DNA of 64,000 nt from Corbicula japonica (GCA_038501625.1 JAZAYU010000001.1:2604001-2668000); one strand, 5' to 3'. Positions 11,066 to 22,790 are shown, numbered from the stretch's first letter. Notes: a model not told the origin generated them from the sequence alone. Program-made: numbers and translations.

Positions 11066-13652
11066 TAACAAGACATTAAAAGAACAACAATATCAACGTC
11101 GTCATCATCAATGACATGTTCAGGCACAATCTCCGGCTTTTTAATGTAGAAGTTTTGGCAGGCCTGTTGTTCGGCACCCGAGGTATTCGACTTATTTCGA
11201 AAACATGAACAATGTTATGTCATATCGTTATTTGGTTTCTTGACCGGATATGTGAGCGGCCAAGATGTCATAATACCCGAACCGTAGGCACAAGGAGAAA
11301 GGCCGCATTTCATATCTTTGACCGATCCGTAAACAAGAAATATCTTTAAAAAAGATAAACGGCGTTGATGGAAAAGATTTTTATATATAAGAAAGAAAGA
11401 AATAAAGACCGTGCAAAAATTTCATCTGGTGATAATACGTCGATTAAAGAAGAATGTCTAACATTAACTGTACATTCAGTTTCAATAAAATACCTCTTGT
11501 AGAGTTAGCACTAATGATGAATAAATGTCATTAAAATACAATAAATGAAAATAATAACAACTTGTTACAAGAGCGAAATCTACCAACTTTTACGTAAATT
11601 AACTTTAAAAGAAAGTGTCCCTCCCGAGTATTGAACCCGAGGCCTCCGCTTGAGAGGCGAGTGTGATAACCACTACACCAAGGCGTTTTGAATATCTGGA
11701 CTTGAAATTAACAATCAGTATCAAAGGAACTAGAAAGGAACCAGTAAGAACCAGAACTATCTGCACTTCTCTGTCGTTTTACACTGTGTTTTGTACTCGA
11801 GTGTTTACCTGACACCTATGAATATTCCATATAAAATCGTATTTAAGCCATCAATTGACTTAATTGGTTATTTATACCGTAAATATCTTTTTCTCCAATA
11901 CAATTAACGCTTTTTAAAACGAAAATGCCCGAACATAAAGCGCCAGGTAAATACTTACACACAATATAAAAACCGTTACGGTAATCAGTAACAAGACCCA
12001 CTAATAACCAATCAAAATAATCTATTTGATTTTCCCGCTGCATAATAAATTTTATTTACAATATTTCATTTGCCGAAAAACTAGGTCAAAAGTGAGCCTA
12101 GACAGCTAACGCCGAAAAAGGACATAATACAAAGGCAACTAATCCAATAAAATTGACTGAAATTTCTGTGCGGTATACTTATTACAACATAAAGTGTGAA
12201 AAGGGCATTTAGCATAGTTCGTAAAATGTGTGTCTGTGACTAAATTCATTTACTAGTACTAAAGGTCATTCTTAAATATGTCAGGTGATCTTTTTACTTC
12301 CTTGATAAGGCCTACCTTCGTGATAGTGTCAGTTAGAAGTCAACAAGCGCCTCTTTCTTTGTATATTTGTCCTATCACGTTAATATGACCTACTATGGTA
12401 ACACGACTATTCCTAACAAGCCGTAAAACAATAATCGGGTCTTTTTAGCACACTTTTTCAAGTGAATTACAATTTAATACATAATCGGATTTAAACCGAC
12501 TGAATTCGCCTTACAAGTTCATTATGTGAATGTATCTTTTATGGGCAAATCCAAACAGTAAGAGTTTAAATACTTACATTGTACCTGTTATATAAAAATA
12601 TTTTTTGACGTTAAGCAAATGTACATTTTTTGTCAAAGGAACATGCACGCTGCTATTCGAAGTTTAGAATAAAACCCGACTTAATGTTCATAATATATGT
12701 GTTAAAAGCTTACCACACTCCTCCCAATCACGTTCATCGACAAAAAATATCAAAATCTCAATAATGGCAAATGCCGTTCAATGAAACTTTGCACAAATGA
12801 ATGTTACTAACGTAACTTGTTTTGCATACAGTAAGACACTTTAGAAAAGTAACGAAAAAAGCTAGACCTAAAAATTCCTTCAGATTCTATTTACATAAAT
12901 TCCCAAAAACTAAGCGATACAAAACATAATTTTTAATTCCCAAGTGAGTGCAATGATACTGACAAGAAAATGTTGTGTAAAAATCTTTCAACTTCTAAAA
13001 GAGAAATCAGTGATTGACATCCGTTTACGCGACCAGGAAGCGACCAGAAAATATTGAAGGTCAAACACACTTTTACTAATATCTCGTAAAGTTTACATAT
13101 GTGAGTTACGAGGACACAATAAATTGTTGTCTGTATTATATTACTCATGTGGGCATTTAAAATGATCTTTTGTGTTGTTAAGATTTTGTGAATTTATGTA
13201 AATAGAAGTTGAGGGAATTTTTAGATCTCGCTATTTTTCCTTACTGTTCTAACGTGTCTTACCATCTGCAAAATAAAGATACATTAATAACATACATTTG
13301 TGGAAAGTTTCATTTAACGGCATTATGCCGTAATTGAGATTTTGATAATTTTCTTTTTACCGATTAACGTGCTTGGGAGGAGTGTGGTAAGCCCTTAAAT
13401 GAAAATCGTTATACGTAACTGATCACTAAGCCAAATTTCAAAGCCGACACTTCGAAACTAAGACGATCGTTTTCAGGCGGATCATGCTATTCGATGACAG
13501 ACAAATCAGTCAGTAACGCCGCATAATAGAATCACCGCATCAATGAAACCGACAGTGTTTATATGCGTAGATTTTCAACGCATAAACAGGACATTCTTAT
13601 GTGGCAAAAATGCACACATTCGCCGCATAAAAATAGTACAATAGTGGTTGAT

Positions 13653-13709
<57 letters not shown>

Positions 13710-16700
13710 ACAACAACAACAACAACAACGTCATTACCATCATTTTGTTTAAATATTAGAAGTCTGTTTTTAACATTTGTAATGCGTATGTTAATCCTAT
13801 TTTTTTTGTGGCAAAAAGGCTTCATTTCTCCCCATATAAGCAATTTTGTGCTTTATGCTTTGATCGTCACCGCATAAACGTGGTCGCCCTGTTTTATGCT
13901 TTAAAATCACCGCATATACAATAATTTCACGTTTATGCGGCTGTTCTGCTATGCGGCGATACAAGGCAGTTGTAGGTTGTTAGGCAGTTTGGTCAGGTAT
14001 ATGGAAACATAGTTTATTAACCATACAACGGTAGCAAATCAACAGCTCTATAAACAGAAAGTCTGATCATGAGTTTGTTTACTAATCAAGGTCGGTTTCT
14101 TGATTTCCAGAATGGTGAGTTTCATGCTAATTTCCAAAAAGGGGCTCGAGCAATCACATTGAACCCCCTTCCTGATCCGCCCCCCCCAAAGAACTGCTCT
14201 CCGTAAATATATTCAATACCATTTGTAGCGGTGCTAAAAACTGGACACTTAATCAGAACCGAAAACCCCTAAAATTAAAAAAAAAATCGGACAAATTGAT
14301 TTCTTCTATAGGCGATGATAAAGAATTTGAATACAGATAAAACTGTTTGTATAATCTTTTATTTTAATAAAGACAACTTCTGAATAATAATAAAACATAA
14401 GATTTTTTTTAGTGTAGAAATTATAATCCGATTAACTGTGGAACAATACCTGTGAAGAACTATTTTGCGGTTTTCACTAGAGCATTTAGCTAACTCAAGA
14501 GATATTCTTTGAAAGAAACTGATGCTGCATTTTAATAAGTCGATTATTTTGCACGTGTCTTACCTTATGGCCAACATAAAGAAACTGAATAAATTGAATA
14601 AATAAGGAAGCACACATACAGTAGCATAAATAATATGATTGTCTGCTATATTCCGTAACAGGCTCCACAGCTATCCGATCTGTTTCGGCGGGACCGGGCG
14701 GTTATGCAATACACACTGAAAGAAGTGAAGGAACACAGTGACGTAACTTCCTGTTGGCTGGTCATATCAGACAAAGTGTACGACGTAACAGAGTTTCTAT
14801 CAAAAGTAAGATAAATAAATTCTTCACCGTTGAGTTATGGAACATTATTATGCTCATACGCGTTATTTATCAGCAGCTACTTGCTGGATTTAACGCAATT
14901 CTATGAGAAGCTTAACTACTTAGTGTAGATGCAAATAGTATAAACAATGCAGCAATTGGCATTTCTTGCTTACTGAGTTATGACCCTTGGACTTTGATAG
15001 ATTAAGTGCGATTTTAGCACCGCTTCGGGGACCAACTACTGGTTCCGTCGATGTCTTTAAGTCAGGAATAAGTACCAATATTTTAGAGTTAACGATGTAC
15101 GCAGCATGTCATACAAAAGCAGAGTGCAATTTACAATGTCGTCTAAAATTGTAGCGAACAGTAGATTTAATTAATTAAGCAGAGTCGAACGTGTTTATAT
15201 GATAGACCTAGCTAAAAGTAATGACATTTACACTTATTCATAAACAAGAATGTAGTTTCGTCTAAAAGACACATTAAACACGCGACTGTACATAATTGTC
15301 GTCTATAAGGCTTACCATATGTACAGGAGAATCGCCAACAGACGTACCTAAGAGGTACACCTTTTGTAGAAGTATCGTCAACCTAACAGACTTAGCGTAT
15401 AATAATGATATTAATGTTAATCATTAATAAATTGTTAGTTTTAAATCTAATTTAATAATGCATCGACTTTTATTAAATCGAAACAAGTTTTTATTTTTAT
15501 CATTCACAATGAAGCACCCTGGAGGAGAAGAAATAATTCTGGAAAACGCCGGAACTGACGCAACGATTCCTTTTAACTCTAAGGGACACTCTATGGATGC
15601 CTGCTCCATGATGGAGAAATACTGCATAGGGGAACTTGTTGAGGTAAAGTAGGCTACGCGTAAATACTTAAGTTATATTCATTAACCATTGAATGACAAT
15701 TAAAATAAAGTTTTTGAATTGCAAATAGGACAGTAACAATGTGATTTCAACAATACGCAATAGTCGGGATATACCCTCAGGGTCTCCGAAAGCAGTGAAG
15801 ACTTTATCGACCATTTAGAAGAAGCACATTAAAAAGAACATAATGTTATAACACTGACTAACATCGACAAGGATTGACATGGGTTTCTCACGGAGATTGG
15901 ACCATTTTATCATGTAATGTGTATATGTGACGCCTGCTTATTAATGCCTAGACGTCTCTTTAAGTGTAGCCTGACGCTCGCTAACTAACGTTCAAGGGAA
16001 CCTTTAAGAAAGTTATGACAACCACTAACTGTATTCAATCACAGGCTCAACAATTTCCTGCTAGGCCATATTCAAAATTTTGACATCTGATTGATTTTTA
16101 ATTGGAACGTCTAAATGTCCTGGGAAGGCATGTACATGTATGTATATCGTAAAACTAGCCATTCAGCGAGGCCCCGTGATTGTGTTCTGATAATCGCAAT
16201 TCCATGGCCTCCTTCGCCGTTTTATGAAACTGGCTATTTTTTAAAGAATGTGAGTGTATTCCTACACTAGCTGAGGAATGCCCTGACAGGTCCAGAAAGT
16301 GTATTCGAAGAACCGCTACTGTGTCAGACACTCGCTTTTCCTTGTCATAGAGTACCCTGTAAAACCACTCTGACATTTCTATTCAGTTACTGGAAGACAC
16401 TTTGAATACGTACTTTTTGGCACTCCTATATTTATGTCATTGAATTCCAACGAGTGACGTCTGACCCAGGTGATAAACATCCTGGGAGCCATGCGAGGCT
16501 GTGCTTTCCGACACAGGCTTATTAATGTCTTTTGAAGCCGTGCGAGTGCACCATCGCCTAATTTTACTATTTACCTGGCAGGGTAGGAGTAGTGAGTCCC
16601 GTTCAGTGTTTGCCCTTTTAGGAGTGGTGAGTACCGTTCAGTGTTTGCCCTGATAGGAGTAGTGAGTCCCGTTCAGTGTTTGCCACGGTAGGAGTAGTGA

Positions 16701-18295
16701 GTCCCGTTCAGTGTTTGCCACGGTAGGAGTAGTGACTCCCGTTCAGTGTTTGCCCTGAAAGGAGTAATGAGTCCCGTTCAGTGTTTGCCCTGGTAGGAGT
16801 AGTGAGTCCCGTTCAGTGTTTGCCACGGTAGGAGTAGTGAGTCCCGTTCAGTGTTTGCCACGGTAGGAGTAGTGAGTCCAGTTCAGTGTTTGCCCTGGTA
16901 GGTGTAGTGAGTCAGGTTCAGTGTTTGCCACGATAGGAGTAGTGACTCCCGTTCAGTGTTTGCCACGATAGGAGTAGTGAGTCCCGTTCAGTGTTTGTCC
17001 TGGTAGGAGTAGTGAGTCCCGTTCAGTGTTTGCCACAGTAGGAGTAGAGAGTCCCGTTCAGTGTTTGCCACGATAGGAGTAGTGAGACCCGTTCAGTGAT
17101 TGCCCTGATAGGAGTAGTGAGTCCCGTTCAGTGATTGCCCTGGTAGGAGTAGTGAGTCCCGTTCAGTGTTTGCCACGATAGGAGTAGTGAGTCACGTTCA
17201 GTGTTTGCCTTGGTAGGAGTAGTGAGTCCCGTTCAGTGTTTGCCGTGGTAGGAGTAGTGAGTCCCGTTCAGTGTTTGCCACGATAGGAGTAGTAAGTCCC
17301 GTTCAGTGTTTGCCCTGGTAGGAGAAGTGAGTCCCGTTCAGTGTTTGCCCTGATAGGAGTAGTGAGTCCCGTTCAGTGTTTGCCACGGTAGGAGTAGTGA
17401 GTCCCGTTCAGTGTTTGCCCTGGTAGGAGTAGTATGTCCCGTTTAGTGTTTGCCCTGGTAGGAGTAGTGAGTTCAGTTCAGTGTTTGCCCTGGTAGGAGT
17501 AGTGAGTCCCGTTCAGTGTTTGCCCTGGTAGGAGTAGAGAGTCCCGTAAAGTGTTTGCCCTGGTAGGAGTAGTGAGTCCCGTTCAGTGTTTGCCACGGTA
17601 GGAGTAGTGAGTCCCGTTCAGTGTTTGGCCTGGTAGGAGTTGTGAGTCCCGTTCAGTATATGAGTGCGCAAAACGAATCACTTTTATGGTCGTCTCAATG
17701 TCTTTAAAGATGATTATTTTCCGTTTTCAAAACGATATTAAATTGTTTGTTCACCGTTCGCATGAAACGATGCAAAGTGTTGAATTTAGACCAACATAAG
17801 TTTATTCACTACTGTTACTAGTATTTAAGATAGAAAGTTCCTCCCTTGGCTATATATTGGGCAGTTAACTTTTTCTTGAAACAACTATAAAAAGGCGTTA
17901 AATAAGCAAACGGTGCTCATTAATAAATTCATAATCTTGTGAAATCGGAAACTGCGGCGATCGTCTTTAAATCCTGTACCTTTAGAAACACTAATGTGAA
18001 ATCATTAATATTCGTTGGGCACATAATTTTCGGGGGGCAGATCGATCAGCAAATTTAAAACTTTCACGAAATACAGATTCAAACATAAAAGTAAAGTTTA
18101 GAAACTTGAGATTAATGAACCAACAAAAAATGGTGTCTATCGGAAAACCGCGAAAATTCATGCTCACAAATAGAAGTTAGTGCGTCCGCGGTATTATTTA
18201 CTTTGTAACAGAAATCGTTAAACATGTTTTCTTGTTTTTGTTTGTTATGACAATGTTATTTCCATTTGCAGTCTGATAGGCGTTACAAGACGTGA
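7915..18295 (+). CDS. Cytochrome b5-like heme protein, four exons, no membrane anchor
   Basis: Exons 7915-8070, 14662-14805, 15515-15643 and 18272-18295 have AG/GT borders, all in phase 0, and give 150 residues from ATG to TGA. Residues 69-150 are a cytochrome b5 fold: YTLKEVKEHSDVTSCW, then DKVYDVTEFL, HPGGEE and GHSMDACSMMEKYCIGEL. The axial heme ligands are H101 (HPGG) and H125 (GHS), 24 residues apart as in classical cytochrome b5. The protein ends only a few residues after the fold (VESDRRYKT), from a 24-nt last exon, so the usual C-terminal membrane anchor is absent and a soluble electron carrier is predicted. Residues 1-68, including a Cys-rich start (CKPEGCC) and FLENLDLKSTILQCVGN, match nothing I recognise. 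An ATG six bases downstream (7921) is also possible. An alternative 3' exon adding an anchor cannot be excluded. Redox partner unknown. Confidence 0.85.
8301..8405. repeat. Near-perfect long hairpin in cytochrome b5 intron 1
   Basis: Arms TTTATTTGGAGGCTTGTA...AAATTAAACGGTC and GACCGTTTAATTT...TACAAGCCTCCAAATAAA flank a second small stem, GCCCAGC-GCA-GCTGGGC. It is probably a short foldback element; no gene is seen. Confidence 0.75.
8942..9405. mobile_element. Nested inverted-repeat element
   Basis: Outer arms: GCAAACATTGCAAATGGCGA at 8946 and its reverse complement near 9381-9400, followed inward by TAAAATTTCAAAA. An inner foldback at 9217-9355 has arms reading CAAGAAATTCAAGGAAAAC and GTTTTCCTTGAATTTCTTG around (GTGAAA)n. 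Part of the left interior (9017-9160) also occurs without the arms at 6368-6510. It looks like a non-autonomous TIR element. Confidence 0.7.
9912..10523. mobile_element. TIR element, family A copy 1
   Basis: Ends CGCCGCATA and TATGCGGCG, with subterminal GCATCGCC / GGCGATGC. The interior has repeated TTTATGCGG, CGCATAAACATGGCGGCC and TTTTTGCCACATAAG motifs shared with the element at 13517-13958. It is 612 bp long. No reading frame of note and no clear target-site duplication. Confidence 0.7.
10559..10640. repeat. Short tandem repeat of CTCCGGATTT motifs
   Basis: AATCTCCGGATTT and close variants occur about five times in 80 bp, alternating with ATC(A/C)GGATTT. It lies just right of a TIR element; function unknown. 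Confidence 0.6.
11020..11062. repeat. (ATC)n microsatellite
   Basis: An uninterrupted run of about 14 ATC trinucleotides. Confidence 0.9.
11336..12116. mobile_element. 780-bp dispersed repeat with tRNA-Glu-like module, copy 1
   Basis: Nearly identical to 36456-37229. Short inverted ends CGGCGTT (11360-11366) and AACGCCG (12108-12114) lie near its limits. The interior carries a reverse-strand tRNA-like block at 11617-11685. No open frame of note. The close match of the two copies implies recent spread. The class is uncertain: a non-autonomous TIR element that captured a tRNA, or a composite SINE. Confidence 0.75.
11617..11685 (-). other. tRNA-Glu(CTC)-like sequence inside a dispersed repeat
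   Basis: Read on the reverse strand it has an A-box (TGGTGTAGTGGTTATCA), a D stem with three of four pairs, anticodon loop CTCTCAA (anticodon CTC), a B-box (GGTTCAATACT) and a T stem of five pairs with two G-U. The acceptor stem does not pair (the 3' side GAGGGAC has no partner), so it is a tRNA-derived pol III promoter-like relic and probably not a working tRNA. Confidence 0.7.
12708..13392. mobile_element. Foldback element with 200-bp terminal inverted repeats
   Basis: Left arm 12708-12908 begins GCTTACCACACTCCTCCCAA. Right arm 13190-13392 read in reverse begins identically and stays recognisable throughout (AATGCCGTT, ATGAAACTTT, GTAAGACAC, TTCTATTTACATAAATTC). The 280-bp centre has no recognised gene. 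It is 685 bp long and lies in intron 1 of the cytochrome b5 gene. Confidence 0.85.
13517..13958. mobile_element. TIR element, family A copy 2
   Basis: Ends CGCCGCATA and TATGCGGCG as in the element at 9912-10523, with shared interior motifs (GATTTTCAACGCATAAACA, GTGGCAAAAA). It is 442 bp long, with a compound microsatellite in the middle. Confidence 0.75.
13653..13730. repeat. Compound microsatellite (ATC)n(AAC)n
   Basis: About eighteen ATC units followed directly by about seven AAC units, inside a TIR element. It produces spurious poly-Ser and poly-Asp frames. Confidence 0.9.
16584..17658. repeat. 35-bp minisatellite, about 31 copies, in the last intron of the cytochrome b5 gene
   Basis: The consensus unit begins TAGGAGTAGTGAGTCCCGTT, then CAGTGTTTGCC plus a variable four bases (CTGG, ACGG, ACGA, CTGA). 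Units are head to tail with point differences only. Nearly every unit carries GTGAGT, a consensus 5' splice donor hexamer on the gene's sense strand, and CAG. There are no spacers and no adjacent cas-like genes, so this is not a CRISPR array. Confidence 0.95.
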
Positions 18296-21200
18296 ACAAT
18301 CATAAACATCGACCTGACTACGATACTGTGTGCACCTTGCATTGAAGGAGACCGTCTGCACTCGCACGACAGGCTACGGCACCGTACTTATGTACGCGAT
18401 AAATACATAATTTGTTTGGCAACTGTTACAAACATTTGACATTTATTGAATTGTGTGTTATTACATGAACATTTGTACTGGATGATTTTTTGGCACCGTT
18501 TCTTATTTTTACATTGGTTTGTGTGTTTGTATGAAAAGAAAAGTTGTTGTTATTGTTATGTTTCATTAAAAATATTTATTTGCCTTACGACTTTATTTAT
18601 TCCACTTTTAGTGCTTTAAGGCTATTTCTGAGGCGGAAGGCGGCTGGGTGCGTCCTCTGATGTTGTCCGCTCTTTTATTTATAACATCCTATTTTGTTTA
18701 TCAAACTATGTCGGAATGCTATGGTCTTACTTTCTCTGTCAATTTTTATAACCGGCCACAATGTCTAGTTACTCTCGAGTTATAAAACTTATATTACTGA
18801 TTTAAGGTTTTCGACCAAATTATAGCAATATCCGTTTTCAAAATTGGTGAGCCGTTTCCAATCTTCAACAAACTAGGTCAAATCGTCGTAGGCTTAACGT
18901 CTTTAAGAAAGGAACTAATATATCCAGAGGGCTTTATTAAACATTGATGAAGGCTTAGGTTAACATTTACTGTATTGTCATATAATGAATTCTACGGATT
19001 TGGGTCAACATTCATGTCAACGAGGTTATTAGAATTAGGTAAACATTAAGTTTAATTTGGCATAAAATATGGTCCCTAAATATGCGTATCGGCAAATATT
19101 TTCAGACTATCGTGCGTTCAAGTTGGGCTTTTGTTCAATTGTATGGGATATATATTTGGACATGTGCAGTTCTTATTCAGTTGTATGTGGAAATTAATGT
19201 GCCAAGATGACAGCAAAGAATTGTATGTGGCTGTGGCAGGTATAATGGGACTTATTGGCTGATGTAATCATTATTGCAAAAATGCTAAATATTTATTCAA
19301 ACTATTTATTGAACAAGAATATATTCCACATTTTAAAATTGTTCTGAAATGATGTTGATAATAAAGCGCATTCATGAACTGGGCGCGTCACGGGGAAAGG
19401 TACTGTTGGACGACTGACGCCAATCTTTGAACTGACGTCATTAACAGGGTCAAAAGCAGAATTTGGGTTTATTTTAGTAATTATTGATATGTTTCAACTT
19501 CTGATCAAAAGCTCTGAAAATCAAATATTGCCCGCTCGAAAAGGGTGTTCGATCAACCTCATCGAAACCCCTCTGGACGTGCCCCTGAATAGAGCGGACG
19601 ATATTTCGTTGTTTTTTATGTAGTCAAAATGTGTAATAAAATGACTTAATTATTAATTATGAGCAATTTATAGATAATTTTATGTTCCTTCAGGAAAGAG
19701 TAACAACTAAAATGTCACAAATATCTGCGAAGGCACTTTTTCCATTACCGTGCCATAAACAATGCATTTAAATACTTCTGTCAAGTCCTGACAACAATAA
19801 TGTTAGCATAGCAACCACTTGTTCCTAAATATTCGAAACCAAACGGATTCAAATAAAAGCGAAGGCATTTTAGCATAACACTTACAAGCATTACACTTGG
19901 CAGTCAATCAAGAATTATCATGTTAAGTTCGACGAAAATAACGTTTATAGTATCTTTTTAAACAAGACCTTCAATGACCTCAATTTTAAAAACATCAACA
20001 TTACAAAAAAGATTCTGGTCAAATACAATGGCTATTAAATAATCTGATTAAAAACATCTTTTACTTTGAAAATTTAATAGTACGATAGGCCTATACAAAG
20101 GGGTCGGCTATTTTTAAATTCAATTGGAAATAAAAAGCGATATCAAATTCACTGATCGAAAAATTATATATACCAGTATTGAAGAATAAAATTTATAAGA
20201 TAAATTTATAATTTATTGCAGAATCGCTGAAAGCATTTCTTACTCTTATAGTAGCATCCAGTGAAAAAGTGTGTTTCTCATATAAATCTACCACCACCAA
20301 CAGCAGCGAAATACCATCTATTAGCCTTTGTGTCTACCACCAAGTTTCAGTTGGAAAGTCTTCAGTATAAGAAAGTTACCACTGAAAACAGATGATAAAC
20401 CGTTTCTTGCTTACATTTTGACAGTCATAAGATGCAAATGTAGAACATATCACTGCACACATGTTGAAAAATGTCTTAGATAGCTCCATGCGTAGCAGTT
20501 AATGTGCTAGCTGTTTTAACAACATGAAGGTATTTGAAAGTTAAAATACTCGTCATATAAACAAGTTTCATGTTTTGTTACAGCAAATCGATAATACAAT
20601 TGTCTTTGGCCAAACCAGTTATACATGTTTACAAATACAGACAATGAAAATGGCAACACATACATGAAACACACAGTCTGCAAAATAACAATTAACTAAC
20701 AGATTGTAAAGTATCAAGAATATTAGTTCGTAACAAAAAACATGGTTTATAAATTTACATTTATAATCTAATCAATCTACTTTTATTTTCGGAGGACATG
20801 ATATTAACAAATGTGTCCTTTTATCTGGGGATCATACGCCGTTAATATGGAATAGTAAATACCGCATTGAAGGTTCCATGTTCAACGTCATATTCATTCC
20901 ATCGTTTGGACTGGATCAAAATTTTACTGTTTATTGGTGTTATTGAGTTGCGCTCAACCCGGGCTAGGCGGCGTTGGCCATAATATGCATTTCCTTTACT
21001 GTCCTTGAATAGGCTCGATCAAACCGAGCATGCAATATGTTCATATTTGTCGTGTCCGGTGGCTTTCAACGTTTCCTTTTCATCTATATCATAGATGGCC
21101 ATGACAAATTGCCCAAGTAGTGGTTGCGTATATCTGTATATTCATTGCAGCATAATACTCTAACTTGGACATAGTATTCATACATGCTGACTAACCCTGG

Positions 21201-21299
21201 ATATATTGATAATAAATTTGTCTTTAAAATTGGCATATAATTAACATAAGGATTAAATTCCTTTAAAATACATGTAAAACCAAGTTAATCAATAGAGAT
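18296..21299. other. Intergenic AT-rich DNA, no gene recognised
   Basis: 3' flank of the cytochrome b5 gene, followed by AT-rich unique-looking sequence. A short motif GTCGTGTCCGGTGGCTTTCA near 21050 is shared with 5390-5420, indicating an old dispersed repeat. No exon with convincing borders was seen. Confidence 0.5.
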
Positions 21300-22790
21300 A
21301 TTAATACAATTTTAACAGAAAATTTAATGATCGAATTGTACTCAATCTACCAAGCTCTCCATAAACAGCAACATTTGGTGTCTGTTTTCGGACACCAAAT
21401 ACATATTTACAGAAATCAGAAGCTCCCCATACTTCTGATCAATAAAATAAAATTAAATAAGAGCAACCAAAGAATGCAATTTTGTTTTAAAATCTATCTC
21501 AACTCTATCAAAAAAGGTCAGCAAACTAAGATATGATCGCGAAGCTTGTTTATAGAGGGTTTTGACTGCTTTAAGAAGGGTTCCAGTGTAAGTTAATTTT
21601 ATACCAATATAATTGAACTCATTTACACTTTCTACGAGTATCTGTTCACCATCAATAAAATATATGTATATGGAATGTTACGAGTTCTGCGTTTCTCACA
21701 CTCATAATTTTGTTTTTGCAATATTGATTGTCAGTCCCCATATATATATACATTGATAAAGGCTATCAACTTGTGCCTGTAGATTGACAGGGTCAGAAGT
21801 AAATGAGACAATGTCGTCGACATTGCGTCGACAAACAACATTATGTTCATTAATAAAAAGGTTGAGATAATTCTCGGTTAGGTGATAAAAATCAACAGAT
21901 TTGACGACATCATTAATAAATAAAATAAAAAATTGAAGTATGCATATCAGGAATCGCCACACTCACAAAACACAGCCTTCCAAAGCAGCGAAAAAAAGAG
22001 AGGTAAAGAGAGCATGTTGTTATAATTATGTCAATTTAAATAATACGCCACAAACAATTAACGACCCTTGGGGTTACCGCTTTAGAAGTATGTCAATCCA
22101 ATAAGACGCAACAAACAATCAACGAATATGAGAACCATTGGGTTTTCACATTGGAACGGCCAGTAGCAAAACAAATTGGCACTGGGGGGGGGGGGGGTTA
22201 AACCAGATTCTAGGGTGCACCAAACTCATACTTGCCCCAGAAGGTTCCCATATAAACACACAAATACAAGTTTTTAACATGAGGTAAAAGTGGGTCTCCT
22301 TGTATAACACTATCTGTCATTGACATATCTGCAGACACCAGATTCAACAAGTTTTACCCAAAGGTCATCATGAATTACCATGTCAAAAACTGTCTGATAG
22401 TCAATATATACTCACCAGAGTTTGGACTTAGCTTGTTAGACATACTGTATGATTGTATGAAGTAAGAATATGTCGTCAGAAGTTGAACAGTTATCTCTAA
22501 AACCAAACCGATTTTCACAAAATACATAAAGTTTTCATTTTCACGCAACTGAGTTTATTTCTCAACAACTATGGAAATATCTTGGAGAAAACATTATTAA
22601 TGGTAATCCCTCGGTAATTACCAGGGTCATTTCTACAATATAGGGTTCTTTTAATGGATAGGAACAATATATCCATTACACCAGTCACTTGTATACTCAC
22701 GGGTATTTTATATTGTATTATAAATTTTACACAAATATGGTGAAACAAAATCCTTTGGATCTATCAAGAAATCAGCACCACTATTGTTTA
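21300..22790 (-). pseudogene. Decayed LINE (non-LTR retrotransposon) with reverse transcriptase blocks
   Basis: Reverse-strand blocks in changing frames follow reverse transcriptase order. Near 22640-22570: NYRGITINNVFSKIF. Near 22510-22400: RFGFRDNCSTSDDIFLLH. Near 22330-22300: VIQGDPLLP. At 21930-21710: FILFINDV then VDDIVSFTSDPVNLQ, where VDD replaces the usual (A/Y)DD, then WGLTINIAKTKL. Near 21640-21540: VNEFNYIGIKLTYTGTLL. Near 21400-21340: GVRKQTPNVAVYGELG. Frame changes and stops show it is dead. Another repeat (21937-22290) is inserted in the middle. Confidence 0.8.
21937..22290. mobile_element. Dispersed repeat inserted in a LINE
   Basis: It starts near ATGCATATCAGGAATCGCCA and contains ACGCCACAAACAATTAACGA and GGGGTTACCGC. 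Another copy lies at 31937-32115 and a 30-bp piece on the reverse strand near 48742-48772. It interrupts the LINE reading between VIQGDPLLP and FILFINDV. It carries a run of 14 G (22184-22197). Limits are approximate. Confidence 0.6.

Noticed and set aside
11617..11685. Functional tRNA-Glu gene
   Set aside because: No acceptor stem can be formed and the sequence is embedded in a dispersed repeat present twice in the window.
13559..13877. Opposing frames with long poly-Asp or poly-Ser runs
   Set aside because: They are translations of an (ATC)n(AAC)n microsatellite inside a TIR element, open on both strands because of the repeat.
16155..16376. 73-codon reverse-strand frame (MSEWFYRVLYDKEK...)
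   Set aside because: It has an ATG-like start but no recognised motif, no homologue I can name and no splice partner. It lies in the b5 intron and probably occurs by chance or as a repeat relic.
16584..17658. CRISPR-like array of 35-bp repeats
   Set aside because: The units abut each other with no unique spacers, the locus is in an intron of a eukaryotic gene, and no cas-like genes are present. It is a minisatellite.
21371..21398. Hairpin ATTTGGTGTC...GACACCAAAT as a regulatory stem
   Set aside because: It falls inside the LINE coding relic (GVRKQTPN block) and is probably coincidental.
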